DNA from: Enterobacterales bacterium
GTDB taxonomy: Bacteria > Pseudomonadota > Gammaproteobacteria > Enterobacterales > Enterobacteriaceae
Direction of reading: 5' to 3'
Assembly: GCA_015654925.1 (NCBI GenBank)
Contig: JAATFX010000131.1
Location: forward strand, 1 to 62,358
DNA length: 62,358 nucleotides
In this document: piece by piece, positions 34,595 to 44,081 of the stretch
Layout: each line of letters starts with the position of its first letter
How positions within the stretch are numbered: the first letter of the stretch is position 1
Notes under the pieces: model-generated
Database searches by the model: none
Seen by the model: only the letters and a program-made list of their open reading frames with translations
What the model was told of the DNA's origin: nothing
Position numbers and translations under genes: made by a program

Positions 34595-35236
34595 TTACAG
34601 CTTGGCGCCGGCTACCGCTTCTTTAGCCAGTTCGGTGATGCGCGCGTAATCCCCGGCTTCCAGGGCGTCATTCGGCACCAGCCAGGAACCGCCGATACAC
34701 AGCACGCTTTTCAGCGCCAGGTAATCGCGGTAATTTTTCGGTGAAATGCCGCCGGTCGGGCAGAAACGAACCTGCGAGAACGGCCCGGCGATGGCTTGCA
34801 GCGCTTTAACGCCGCCGTTGGCTTCGGCCGGGAAAAACTTGAATTCACGCAGGCCGTAGTCCATGCCCAGCATCAGTTCGGATACGCTGGCGATACCGGG
34901 AATAAGCGGGATGCTGCCTTCGGTGGCCGCTTTGAGCAGCGTAGCGGTCAAACCGGGGCTGATGGCGAACTGCGCGCCGGCTTCGGTCACTTCGGCCAAT
35001 TGCTGCACGTTGGTCACAGTACCCGCGCCGACAATCGCTTCCGGAACTTCTTTGGCTATGGCGCGGATAGCGTCAAGCGCGCAGGCGGTGCGCAGCGTCA
35101 CTTCCAATACGCGCACGCCGCCGGCCACCAGCGCTTTCGCCAAAGGAACCGCATGTTCCAGCTTGTTGATAACGATTACGGGCACTACCGGGCCCGATGT
35201 CAGGATGGTTTCCGCGCTTGTTTTCCAATTTTTCAT
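34595..35236 (-). CDS. eda: Eda, KDPG/KHG aldolase
   Basis: 213 residues from MKNWKTSAETIL, equal to E. coli Eda; a longer frame exists but its extension is not conserved. Class I aldolase: the Schiff-base Lys is in EFKFFPAEA, and the catalytic Glu is in VLEVTLRT. It splits KDPG to pyruvate and glyceraldehyde-3-phosphate in the Entner-Doudoroff and hexuronate pathways. edd, which lies between zwf and eda in E. coli, is missing here, so KDG/hexuronate catabolism (kdgR, 2.8 kb) is the likelier source of substrate. Confidence 0.97.
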   Translation of the reverse strand: MKNWKTSAETILTSGPVVPVIVINKLEHAVPLAKALVAGGVRVLEVTLRTACALDAIRAIAKEVPEAIVGAGTVTNVQQLAEVTEAGAQFAISPGLTATLLKAATEGSIPLIPGIASVSELMLGMDYGLREFKFFPAEANGGVKALQAIAGPFSQVRFCPTGGISPKNYRDYLALKSVLCIGGSWLVPNDALEAGDYARITELAKEAVAGAKL

Positions 35237-35333
35237 GTCTGTGTCTCTCCTGTCTTGCCTTAAAGGCAAAGGTGTTTGAAATGGCGCGCCCCTGCCACGG
35301 GGATTTGCGTTGGCGCAAATAACCGGCCGCACC

Positions 35334-35363
35334 TTTTACCGTAATAACTTTTTACCGTAATAA
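35334..35363. repeat. Direct repeat upstream of eda
   Basis: TTTTACCGTAATAA occurs twice, 35334-35347 and 35350-35363, exactly 16 bases apart, about 100 bases before the eda start. Could be an activator site or a simple duplication; no known regulator matches. Confidence 0.6.
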
Positions 35364-35503
35364 GTTCTATCGTAAAACGTTGCCGCAATGGCGTGTCGTA
35401 AAAATGACCTGTTAACCCTGGCGACGCGTTTGGCTAGAAATAGCCCAAACCCGCGGCTAAATATGTCCGGCGCGGATAATCCGCGCCGGTGCCATCCGCC
35501 GGT

Positions 35504-36979
35504 TTATTCGAACTCGTTCCAGGAGCGCCCGTCGCGGGTGATCATGGCTACCGAGGCCACCGGCCCCCAGGTGCCCGACTGGTAAGGCTTGGGCGCGTCA
35601 TTATCCGACGCCCAGGCTTCCATGATCGAGTCCACCCACGTCCAGGCCTCTTCCACTTCGTCGCGGCGCACGAACAGCGCCTGGATGCCGCGCATGGTTT
35701 CCAGCAGCAGCCGTTCGTAAGCGTCGGCCAGATGTTCCTGGTTGAAGGTTTCGGAGAAGCTCAAATCCAGCTTGGTGGTTTGCAGGCGATGTTTGTGATC
35801 AAGCCCCGGCACCTTGTTGAGGATTTGGATATCCATGCCTTCGTCCGGCTGCAAACGGATGGTCAGCTTGTTTTGCGGCAGTTCCTGATAGGAGTCGCGG
35901 AACAAGTTGAGCGCGGGGTTCTTGAAGTACACCACGACTTCGGAACATTTGGTCGGCAGGCGTTTCCCGGTACGCAGGTAAAACGGTACGCCGGCCCAGC
36001 GCCAGTTATCGATATCCACCCGGATCGAAACAAAGGTTTCGGTATGGCTGCTTTTATTGGCGCCCTCTTCTTCCAGGTAGCCGGGCACTTTTTTACCCTG
36101 TACGAAACCGGCGGTGTATTGCCCGCGCACCGTGGTATCGCGCACGTTGGAATGATCGATCGGACGCAGCGAGCGCAGTACCTTGACCTTTTCGTCACGG
36201 ATACGGTCGGTGGTCAGATCCGAGGGCGGCGACATGGCGATCATGGTCAGGATTTGCAGCAGATGGCTTTGAATCATATCGCGCATCTGGCCGGCTTTGT
36301 CGAAATACCCCCAGCGCCCTTCGATGCCCACTTCTTCCGCGACGGTGATCTGCACGTGATCGATGGTGCGATTGTCCCAGTTGGTGGCGAACAGCGAGTT
36401 GGCGAACCGCAGCGCCAGCAGGTTGAGCACCGTTTCTTTGCCCAGGTAGTGGTCGATGCGATAAACCTGGCACTCTTTAAAGTATTCGGCGACCTGATCG
36501 TTAATAACCCTGGATGAGGCCAAATCGGTGCCCAGGGGTTTTTCCATCACGACCCGGCTCGGTTCTTTATTCAGGCCGGCCAGGCCAAGACCCTGGCAAA
36601 TGGCGCCGAAGGTATTGGGCGGCATGGCGAAATAGTTGATGGTAACGCGGGCCTCTTGATCGAGTTTGTCCGCCAGTTTGCTGAAATGTTTGCTTTCGTT
36701 GACATCAAGATTGCAAAAATCCAGGCGGCCGCTGAGCGTCTTCCAGAGCTTCTCGTCGATGGGCTCTTTCATAAAGGTTTCCAATGCTTCGCGCACCACC
36801 TTGACGTAGGCTTTCACGTCCCAATCAGCACGGCCGACGCCGATAATGCGCGTCTCCGGATGAATGGAACCGGCTTTCTCCAATTGATACAAAGAAGGCA
36901 ATAATTTCCGGCGGGCCAGATCGCCTTTAGTGCCGAAAATCACCAGATCGCATGCCTGGGCTATGGATGTTACCGCCAT
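35504..36979 (-). CDS. zwf: Zwf, glucose-6-phosphate dehydrogenase
   Basis: 491 residues. The N-terminal Rossmann motif is FGTKGDLARRKLLPSLYQLE; the active-site peptide RIDHYLGKE is conserved. It makes 6-phosphogluconolactone and NADPH, the entry to the pentose phosphate pathway. A very strong ribosome site (GAGGAGAGGAAC) precedes the ATG, and a HexR-type palindrome is 25-39 bases upstream of the start. It diverges from hexR. Confidence 0.98.
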   Translation of the reverse strand: MAVTSIAQACDLVIFGTKGDLARRKLLPSLYQLEKAGSIHPETRIIGVGRADWDVKAYVKVVREALETFMKEPIDEKLWKTLSGRLDFCNLDVNESKHFSKLADKLDQEARVTINYFAMPPNTFGAICQGLGLAGLNKEPSRVVMEKPLGTDLASSRVINDQVAEYFKECQVYRIDHYLGKETVLNLLALRFANSLFATNWDNRTIDHVQITVAEEVGIEGRWGYFDKAGQMRDMIQSHLLQILTMIAMSPPSDLTTDRIRDEKVKVLRSLRPIDHSNVRDTTVRGQYTAGFVQGKKVPGYLEEEGANKSSHTETFVSIRVDIDNWRWAGVPFYLRTGKRLPTKCSEVVVYFKNPALNLFRDSYQELPQNKLTIRLQPDEGMDIQILNKVPGLDHKHRLQTTKLDLSFSETFNQEHLADAYERLLLETMRGIQALFVRRDEVEEAWTWVDSIMEAWASDNDAPKPYQSGTWGPVASVAMITRDGRSWNEFE

Positions 36980-37003
36980 GTTCCTCTCCTCGTGCAGGAT
37001 GTT

Positions 37004-37018
37004 TGTAATTTTATTACA
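37004..37018. promoter_or_regulatory. HexR operator at zwf
   Basis: TGTAATTTTATTACA is a perfect palindrome of the TGTAAT-N3-ATTACA type known for HexR. It lies between zwf and the divergent hexR. A degraded second match (TGTAATTTATTAACG) begins at 37120. Confidence 0.8.
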
Positions 37019-37306
37019 TATAAAATGGTTTTTTTTTGATGCCGGCCAGTAAAATGCTAGAAAAACCGGGAGACAACCCGTTTTTTGGCTAAAATAGCCA
37101 AAACGCCCGCCACGAAAATGTAATTTATTAACGATATTGTCAATACATTACACTTCTGAAAGTTAGACACAGGTCATAATCTGGCAAAAAAACTCGCCTG
37201 ACCACCGGATTAGCTGCCTTTGCGCTACGGCACGTAGTATATTTCATCAAATCGGTAATGATTTCTCCTTTGTGTGAAATCGGCTAAAACCATGAGCTAT
37301 TTACTT

Positions 37307-38176
37307 ATGAACATGCTGGACAAAATCAACGGTCATATGGAATTGCTGAGTAAATCAGAGCGTAAGGTCGCAGAGGTTATTCTGGCCGCCCCGCAAACCG
37401 CCATTCATTCCAGCATAGCCATCCTGGCCCGGATGGCGGAGGTAAGCGAGCCAACCGTCAACCGTTTTTGCCGCCGCCTGGATACCAAGGGTTACCCCGA
37501 TTTCAAATTACAGCTCGCACAGAGTTTGGCTAATGGTACACCTTATGTAAACCGTAATGTGGACGAGAATGACGGCGTCGATTCGTATACCGTGAAAATT
37601 TTCGAGTCCACCATGGCCAGCCTGGAGCAGGTGAAAACCCGGTTGGATATCGCTGCGGTGAACCGGGCGGTGGATTTGCTCACCCAGGCCAAAAAAATCT
37701 CGTTTTTCGGTTTAGGCGCCTCCGCGGCGGTGGCCCACGACGCCATGAACAAATTTTTCCGCTTTAATATCCCCATTGTCTACTCGGAAGATATCGTTAT
37801 GCAGCGCATGAGCTGCATGAACTCCAGCGAAGGGGACGTCGTGGTGCTTATCTCCCATACCGGCAGGACAAAAATGCTGGTAGACCTGGCGCAACTGGCG
37901 CGCGAGAATGACGCCACCGTTATCGCCATCACGTCGCAGTTCTCTCCCCTGGCCTATGAAGCCTCGCTGACCCTGGCCCTTGATGTACCAGAGGATACCG
38001 ATGTCTTTATGCCAATGATATCGAGAATCGCGCAATTGACCCTGATCGACGTGCTGGCCACCGGATTTACCTTGCGGCGCGGCGCTAAATTCAGGGATAA
38101 CTTGAAGAGGGTCAAAGAAGCGTTGAAGGAATCGCGCTTTGATAAAGCAGATTCCGCAACATATAAATTTGATTAA
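37307..38176 (+). CDS. hexR: HexR, RpiR-family regulator of central carbon metabolism
   Basis: 289 residues from MNMLDKINGHMEL, the length of E. coli HexR; the longer frame (from GTG 37274) has no conserved extension. An N-terminal HTH_6 domain (about 1-75, SEPTVNRFCRRLDTKGYPDF) is followed by a SIS sugar-phosphate domain (about 125-265, FFGLGASAAVAHDAMNKFFR). KDPG releases HexR from zwf, eda, pyk and related promoters. Lies between zwf and pykA, both likely targets. Confidence 0.97.
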   Translation: MNMLDKINGHMELLSKSERKVAEVILAAPQTAIHSSIAILARMAEVSEPTVNRFCRRLDTKGYPDFKLQLAQSLANGTPYVNRNVDENDGVDSYTVKIFESTMASLEQVKTRLDIAAVNRAVDLLTQAKKISFFGLGASAAVAHDAMNKFFRFNIPIVYSEDIVMQRMSCMNSSEGDVVVLISHTGRTKMLVDLAQLARENDATVIAITSQFSPLAYEASLTLALDVPEDTDVFMPMISRIAQLTLIDVLATGFTLRRGAKFRDNLKRVKEALKESRFDKADSATYKFD

Positions 38177-38362
38177 TACCGTATTATATGAAAAATAAAT
38201 TTTATTAAAGTTCCACAACTGACCGGATCGCCGTAAAGGTGAGGAACATTTTAGCACAGCCGGATTCATGCCGACGGGCGGCCAGGCAGGATTATCATCC
38301 GCCGGAGGCGGATGATCCGATATTTTTGCAACACCTTAATATCCAAGTCAACGGAGTTATCA

Positions 38363-39805
38363 ATGTCCAGACGGCTCAGAAGAACCAAGATTGTAACCAC
38401 ACTGGGACCCGCCACCGACCGTGACAATAATTTGGAAAAAATTATTGCTGCCGGAGCCAACGTGGTGCGCCTCAATTTCTCCCATGGCACCGCGGAAGAC
38501 CATTTCACCCGTGCCAATAAAGTTCGTGAAATTGCCGCCAAGCTCGGACGGCACGTGGCAATCCTTGGGGATCTACAAGGACCAAAAATTCGCGTTTCGA
38601 CTTTCAGGGAAGGCAAGGTGTTCCTGAGCGTGGGCGATAAGTTTCTTCTGGACGCCAATCTGGGTGTCGGCGAAGGGGATCGGGAACAAGTCGGTATCGA
38701 TTATAAAGGCTTGCCTGGCGATGTCGTGCCCGGCGATATTCTGCTGTTGGATGACGGCCGCGTGCAGTTGAAAGTGCGCGAAGTCCAGGGCATGAAGGTA
38801 TTTACCGAAGTGACCGTGGGCGGCCCGCTATCCAATAATAAAGGCATCAACAAAATGGGCGGCGGATTGTCGGCCCCGGCGCTGACCGAAAAAGATAAGG
38901 CCGATATCATTACCGCCGCGAAAATCGGCGTGGATTACCTGGCTGTGTCCTTTCCCCGCACCGGCGAGGATCTGAACCTGGCACGCCGGCTGGCCCGTGA
39001 CGCCGGCTGCAACGCCAAGATTGTGTCCAAGGTGGAGCGCGCCGAAGCGGTGGCCAGCGACGAAGCCATGGACGATATAATCCTGGCCTCCGATGTGGTG
39101 ATGGTGGCCCGCGGGGACTTAGGCGTGGAAATCGGCGACCCGGAACTGGTGGGCATCCAGAAAAAACTGATCCGCCGGGCGCGCAAGCTTAACCGCGCGG
39201 TGATTACCGCCACCCAGATGATGGAGTCGATGATTACCAATCCGATGCCTACCCGAGCTGAAGTCATGGATGTGGCCAATGCCGTGCTCGACGGCACCGA
39301 TGCGGTGATGCTGTCCGCTGAAACCGCGGCGGGCCAATATCCCGCGGAAACGGTGGCCGCCATGGCGCGGGTATGTCTGGGAGCGGAAAAAATCCCCAGT
39401 ATCAACGTGTCCAAGCATCGCCTGGATGTGCAGTTCGACAATATCGAAGAAGCGATAGCGATGTCGAGCATGTACGCGGCCAATCATCTCAAGGGCGTCA
39501 GCGCCATTATCACCATGACCGAATCCGGCCGCACCTCGCTCATGATGTCGCGTATCAGCTCCGGTCTGCCGATATTCGCCCTGTCGCGCCATGAGCACAC
39601 GCTCAACCTCACCGCGCTTTACCGCGGCGTTACGCCGGTCTATTTCGACAGCGATGGCGATGGCGTGGTAGCCGCCACCAGCGCCGCCAACCTGCTGCGG
39701 GACAAAGGGTTCCTGATGTCCGGCGATCTGGTGATCATCACCCAGGGCGATGTAATGAGCATGGTCGGCACCACCAATACCAGCCGCATCCTGCGGGTGG
39801 AATAA
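38363..39805 (+). CDS. pykA: PykA, pyruvate kinase II
   Basis: 480 residues from MSRRLRRTKIVTTLGP, the same as E. coli PykA; the upstream in-frame extension is not conserved. All pyruvate kinase domains are present, including the signature around IVSKVERAEAV and the active-site GDLGVEIG. It converts PEP and ADP to pyruvate and ATP; the type II enzyme is AMP-activated. Upstream hexR suggests HexR control. Confidence 0.98.
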   Translation: MSRRLRRTKIVTTLGPATDRDNNLEKIIAAGANVVRLNFSHGTAEDHFTRANKVREIAAKLGRHVAILGDLQGPKIRVSTFREGKVFLSVGDKFLLDANLGVGEGDREQVGIDYKGLPGDVVPGDILLLDDGRVQLKVREVQGMKVFTEVTVGGPLSNNKGINKMGGGLSAPALTEKDKADIITAAKIGVDYLAVSFPRTGEDLNLARRLARDAGCNAKIVSKVERAEAVASDEAMDDIILASDVVMVARGDLGVEIGDPELVGIQKKLIRRARKLNRAVITATQMMESMITNPMPTRAEVMDVANAVLDGTDAVMLSAETAAGQYPAETVAAMARVCLGAEKIPSINVSKHRLDVQFDNIEEAIAMSSMYAANHLKGVSAIITMTESGRTSLMMSRISSGLPIFALSRHEHTLNLTALYRGVTPVYFDSDGDGVVAATSAANLLRDKGFLMSGDLVIITQGDVMSMVGTTNTSRILRVE

Positions 39806-39831
39806 CGCCCATCCCAAGGTAGTTTATGGTC

Positions 39832-39853
39832 AAGGGCGCCTGTCGGCGCCCTT
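39832..39853. terminator. Shared pykA/lpxM terminator hairpin
   Basis: A perfect 9-bp stem AAGGGCGCC-TGTC-GGCGCCCTT between the convergent genes; T-run weak (GCTTTCC). Confidence 0.65.
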
Positions 39854-39860
39854 GCTTTCC

Positions 39861-40823
39861 TCAGCGCTGCCGTTTGTAGGGATCTTTATCACCGGGTTTG
39901 CGGGTTTTCAGCAGTTTCAAAATCCAGGTGTACTGCTCCGGATTCGGCCCGACCAAATTCTCCACTTCCTCGTTCATGCGCCGGGCAATAACGCGATCGT
40001 CCGCAGCGGCGATATCATCCATCGGCGGGCGCACGTAAATATCGAGCTGGCTGGTTTTACTGTTATATACCGGGAATAATGGGATTACCGCCGCCCGGCA
40101 AATTTTCATCAAACGCCCTATAGCCGGCAGCGTCGCTTTGTAGGTGGCGAAAAAATCCACGAATTCGCTGTGTTCGGGGCCATGATCCTGATCCGGCAGG
40201 TAATACCCCCACCAGCCCTGGCGCACCGACGTGACAAAAGGTTTGACGCCGTCGTTGCGCGCATGCAGACGGCCGCCGAAACGACGGCGCACCCGGTTCC
40301 ACATATAATCCACCAGCTCATTGCGCTGATTATGGAACATACCGGCGACCTTGTGCCCCTGGGATGACATCAGCATGGCGGGCACGTCCACCGCCCAGCC
40401 GTGCGGAACCAGGAAAATAATATTACGCTGCTGCTGCGTGGCCTGTTCGATGATCTCCGCGCCGTGCCATTGCACCCGGCTGAGCAGCCGCTCAGGGTTA
40501 CGGCACGCCAGTTCGGCCATCAGCACCGTTGACTGGGGCACCGTGGCAAACATATCGTCGATGATCTGTTCGCGCGCCGGCTCGCTTAATTCCGGCATGC
40601 AGTATTGCAAATTAACCCGGGCGCGATGGCGGGCGCCTTTGGCGACTTTGCCCGCCAGGCGGCCGATGGCTGCCAAAACCGGGTCCCGCAGGCGGGGAGG
40701 TATATACGTTGCCCCGGCGATCAGGCCGATACCACACCAGACGCCCCAATAACGGGGATGATAAAAGGCGGGCTTAAATAGCGGAACAAACTCAATGGCG
40801 TTGGTTTTATTATCGTTTTCCAT
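39861..40823 (-). CDS. lpxM: LpxM (MsbB), lipid A myristoyltransferase
   Basis: 320 residues from MENDNKTNAIEFVP. One N-terminal membrane helix is followed by the acyltransferase HX4D motif (H141-GWAV-D146) in FLVPHGWAVDVPAM. It adds the last secondary acyl chain to Kdo2-lipid A at the inner membrane. Clear MsbB features include FHNQRNELVDYMWNRVRRRF. Confidence 0.95.
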   Translation of the reverse strand: MENDNKTNAIEFVPLFKPAFYHPRYWGVWCGIGLIAGATYIPPRLRDPVLAAIGRLAGKVAKGARHRARVNLQYCMPELSEPAREQIIDDMFATVPQSTVLMAELACRNPERLLSRVQWHGAEIIEQATQQQRNIIFLVPHGWAVDVPAMLMSSQGHKVAGMFHNQRNELVDYMWNRVRRRFGGRLHARNDGVKPFVTSVRQGWWGYYLPDQDHGPEHSEFVDFFATYKATLPAIGRLMKICRAAVIPLFPVYNSKTSQLDIYVRPPMDDIAAADDRVIARRMNEEVENLVGPNPEQYTWILKLLKTRKPGDKDPYKRQR

Positions 40824-40932
40824 GCAATTCTCTTTGCTGTCAATTGCCAAAAAAGGTCAATGACCTGTGACGTCAATTGATTAGGCGGGCTCTCTGGCCC
40901 TGCTTAGCGTACCGTCGCGATAATGATAAACA

Positions 40933-40966
40933 CAAAACGGCAAGCGATCATCTTTCGCTTGCCGTT
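40933..40966 (-). terminator. Terminator of mepM
   Basis: A 12-bp stem AACGGCAAGCGA / TCGCTTGCCGTT with a 6-base loop is followed leftward by TTTTG, 12 bases after the mepM stop. Confidence 0.85.
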
Positions 40967-40977
40967 AAGATAACATA

Positions 40978-42309
40978 TCAATTGAATTGCAGTTGCGGCA
41001 TGGCTTCACGAACCTGCGCCAGATAGTCCAGCCGTTCCTTACCGGCCAGCCCTTCGGTACGGGGAAGTTTTGCCGTCAGGGGGTTGACCGCCTGCTGGTT
41101 GATCCAGATTTCATAATGCAGGTGCGGGCCGGTGGAGCGCCCGGTATTGCCCGACAGCGCGATGCGATCGCCGCGTTTCACTTTCTGACCCGGTTTCACC
41201 AGTAATTTTTTCAGGTGCATATAGCGGGTCATGTATTGGCGCCCATGGCGAATGGCCACGTAATTGCCGGCCCCGTCGCCGTTTTTACTGACCACCACTT
41301 CGCCGTCGCCGATGGCCATTACCGGCGTGCCCACCGGCATGGCGAAATCTACGCCGCGGTGCGGCGCTATGCGTCCGGTAACCGGATTTAACCGGCGGGG
41401 ATTAAAATTGGACGATACCCGGAACTGCTTGGTGGTGGGAAAACGCATAAAACCTTTGGCCAGGCCCGCCCCGTCGCGGTTATAGAATTTGCCGTCCTCG
41501 GCGCGGAACGAATAATAATCTTTGCCGCCGGTGTTGAGGCGCACGGCCACCAGTTCGCTCTGTTCGCTGCGCCCATCCAGCATTTCGCGCGAAGTCAGGA
41601 CGGCGAACCGGTCGCCTTTTTGCAATTTGCGGAAATCGAGCTGCCATTGCATCGCCTTGATGACCGCGCTGACTTCGGCGCTAGACAATCCCGCCGCGCG
41701 GGCGCTATTCACAAAACTGCCGTTCACCTCCCCGGTGAGACTGGCGTTTTTCCATTCCCCGGCCAGGTTGGCGATGCTCTCTTTGAAATTATTGCCCACG
41801 CGATCGTAGGTGCGGGTTTCGCGGCGCGACATTTCCCAGGTCAGGCGCTGCAGTTCGCCGGCGTCCGTAAGGGTCCAGGAAATTTGCTGTCCGATCTTCA
41901 GATTACGTAATTGCGGGAATTGCTGGGCCAACTGGCTGACATCCGACATATCGATGCCGTACTGGGTCAGGATGCTGCTTAGCGTATCGCCGGTGGAGAC
42001 GACATATTCATGGACCCCCGTCTCACCTGCGACCTTCTCGTCTAGATCGTCTTCCGGCGGTACATCGTCATCGTTATCCGCGGCGGATTGATCGATGGGT
42101 TCGCTGGCTTCGGGGGTAAGTTCCTGCACGGGCTGGTTAACGGCCGGAGCGGTGCGGGGAGGCGCCGTGGGTTCCATAACCGGGGAGTATACATAGGGAC
42201 GCCAGACCGCGACGGCCAGGGTCACCACGGTTAACGACCCCAGCATTACGCGGTGGGGTCTAGGCAGATTATTATACGCAAGAGTGAGAGAGCGAAGTAT
42301 CGGCTGCAC
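40978..42309 (-). CDS. mepM: MepM (YebA), murein DD-endopeptidase
   Basis: 443 residues. The N-terminal signal anchor covers about 20-37. A LysM domain (about 97-146) contains HEYVVSTGDTLSSILTQYGI. The C-terminal M23 peptidase has zinc ligands in HRGVDFAMP and PHLHYEIW. It cuts D-Ala-mDAP crosslinks to allow cell-wall growth; Prc/NlpI normally limits the related MepS. Lies 12 bases after znuA on the same strand. Confidence 0.97.
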   Translation of the reverse strand: MQPILRSLTLAYNNLPRPHRVMLGSLTVVTLAVAVWRPYVYSPVMEPTAPPRTAPAVNQPVQELTPEASEPIDQSAADNDDDVPPEDDLDEKVAGETGVHEYVVSTGDTLSSILTQYGIDMSDVSQLAQQFPQLRNLKIGQQISWTLTDAGELQRLTWEMSRRETRTYDRVGNNFKESIANLAGEWKNASLTGEVNGSFVNSARAAGLSSAEVSAVIKAMQWQLDFRKLQKGDRFAVLTSREMLDGRSEQSELVAVRLNTGGKDYYSFRAEDGKFYNRDGAGLAKGFMRFPTTKQFRVSSNFNPRRLNPVTGRIAPHRGVDFAMPVGTPVMAIGDGEVVVSKNGDGAGNYVAIRHGRQYMTRYMHLKKLLVKPGQKVKRGDRIALSGNTGRSTGPHLHYEIWINQQAVNPLTAKLPRTEGLAGKERLDYLAQVREAMPQLQFN

Positions 42310-42321
42310 TGATTCCTATCC

Positions 42322-43251
42322 TCATGAGTTCTTCTCCAGGCAGCTCACGTACTGGTTCGTCAATTGCAGCAGGAAGTCAATATAACTGTCCTTGCCCAAT
42401 GCGATACCGCTTCCCAAGGGGTCCAACGTGCCGATACGGACAGGGGTTCCCTTGACGACAGCGTTGATTACGGCTGGCCTGAATTGCGGCTCAGCAAAAA
42501 CGCACGCGGCTTTTTGCTCAACCAGCTGTGTTCGAATGTGATGTAGTGCCTGAGCGCCCGGCTGTATTTCGGGATTTACGGTAAAATGCCCCAGCGGGGT
42601 CAAACCATATTTTTTTTCAAAATAGCCATAGGCATCGTGAAACACGAAATACCCTTTACCGCTCACCGGCGCTAGCATTGTAGCGATATTTTTGTCATTT
42701 TTTGTCAATGATGCGGTGAAAAACAGTAGATTCGCGTCTAATTGTGATTTCTTATCGGGCATCAGCCGTAATAATTGGTCATGAATGGCGATGGCGGATT
42801 GGGCGGCGATGGCGGAAGACAGCCAGATATGCATATTATATTCGCCGTGATGGTGGTCGTCGGCGCCATGATCCGCTTCTTCCTCATGGTCGTCACCCTT
42901 CATCAGCAGCGGCGCAATGGCGGGCAAGGCGGATAGCGCCAGGCTTTTGCCGGCGGGTAATGTTCCCACCGGTTTAGTCAAGAATGCCTCCAATTCCGGG
43001 CCGACCCAGATCACCAAGTCGGCCTGCTGGATGCGCCGGATATCGGAAGGACGCAGCGCATAATCATGGGGAGAGGCGCCGTCCGGCAGCAATACGTCCG
43101 TGGCGATCACCCCATCGCCGATGGCGGAGGCGATAAAACCCAGCGGCCGAATGGAGGTGACGATATTGGCCCGGGCCTGGCCGCTGGCGGCGGCCAGCAC
43201 GCAAAACCCGGCCAACAGCAGCCGGATGGTTTTTTTCTTCTGTGGATTCAT
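42322..43251 (-). CDS. znuA: ZnuA, periplasmic zinc-binding protein
   Basis: 309 residues from MNPQKKKTIRLLL; a longer frame adds seven residues of no known use. A signal peptide (about 1-28) is followed by a family 9 solute-binding fold with the His/Asp-rich loop EEEADHGADDHHHGEYNMH, which captures Zn2+, and the ligands H in NMHIW and in FVFHDAYGYF. It delivers zinc to ZnuB/ZnuC. Divergent from znuC with a Zur box between them. Confidence 0.97.
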   Translation of the reverse strand: MNPQKKKTIRLLLAGFCVLAAASGQARANIVTSIRPLGFIASAIGDGVIATDVLLPDGASPHDYALRPSDIRRIQQADLVIWVGPELEAFLTKPVGTLPAGKSLALSALPAIAPLLMKGDDHEEEADHGADDHHHGEYNMHIWLSSAIAAQSAIAIHDQLLRLMPDKKSQLDANLLFFTASLTKNDKNIATMLAPVSGKGYFVFHDAYGYFEKKYGLTPLGHFTVNPEIQPGAQALHHIRTQLVEQKAACVFAEPQFRPAVINAVVKGTPVRIGTLDPLGSGIALGKDSYIDFLLQLTNQYVSCLEKNS

Positions 43252-43281
43252 GATGATAATTCTCTTCGGCAACGGTAAGGC

Positions 43282-43300
43282 GTGTGATATTATAACATTT
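43282..43300. promoter_or_regulatory. Zur box between znuA and znuC
   Basis: GTGTGATATTATAACATTT closely matches the Zur operator of the E. coli znu locus (GAAATGTTATANTATNACA-type, read either way). Zinc-bound Zur would repress both directions. Confidence 0.85.
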
Positions 43301-43325
43301 TAGCCGTTTCGTAACCGTAATTCAC

Positions 43326-44081
43326 ATGACCAGTCTGGTAACGCTAAATCGAATTTCCGTCTCTTTCGGGCAAAAACAGGTTTTACACAACGTCTCGTTT
43401 TCTTTATATCCCGGGCGCATTCTTACGCTCATGGGGCCTAATGGCGCGGGAAAATCGACGCTGGTGCGCGTAGTGCTCGGCCTGGTGCCCCCCACCGGCG
43501 GTACGCTGCGCCGCGAGGCGAAACTGCGTATCGGTTATGTACCGCAAAAAATTCACCTGGATGTCACCCTGCCGCTGACGGTAGGCCGTTTTATGCGCCT
43601 GCGTCCGGGGGTTAAAAAATCCGATGTCCTTCCCGGGCTCCAACAGGTCCAGGCCGATCATCTGCTGGAGCAGCCGATGCAAAAGCTGTCCGGCGGGGAA
43701 ATGCAGCGGGTGCTGCTGGCGCGCGCGCTGCTCAACCGGCCGCAGTTGCTGGTGTTGGATGAGCCGACCCAGGGCGTGGACGTAAACGGCCAGGCGGCCC
43801 TGTACGATCTTATCGATAAAATCCGCCATACGCTGGGCTGCGCGGTGTTAATGGTTTCCCATGATTTGCATCTGGTGATGGCGAAAACCGACGAAGTGCT
43901 ATGCCTGAACCAGCATATTTGCTGTTCCGGCACGCCGGAAATCGTGTCGGCCCATCCGGAATTCATCGCCATGTTCGGTTATCACGGCGTGGAACAGCTG
44001 GCCATCTACCGGCATCATCATAACCACGGGCATGATTTGCAAGGCCAGGTGATACACCGGCACGAAGGCGGCCCGTCATGA
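43326..44081 (+). CDS. znuC: ZnuC, zinc ABC transporter ATPase
   Basis: 251 residues. Walker A is GPNGAGKST (37-45), the signature LSGGEMQR, and Walker B LLVLDEPTQGVD. The C-terminus is His-rich (HHHNHGHD), as in other ZnuC. Overlaps znuB by 4 bases. Confidence 0.97.
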   Translation: MTSLVTLNRISVSFGQKQVLHNVSFSLYPGRILTLMGPNGAGKSTLVRVVLGLVPPTGGTLRREAKLRIGYVPQKIHLDVTLPLTVGRFMRLRPGVKKSDVLPGLQQVQADHLLEQPMQKLSGGEMQRVLLARALLNRPQLLVLDEPTQGVDVNGQAALYDLIDKIRHTLGCAVLMVSHDLHLVMAKTDEVLCLNQHICCSGTPEIVSAHPEFIAMFGYHGVEQLAIYRHHHNHGHDLQGQVIHRHEGGPS

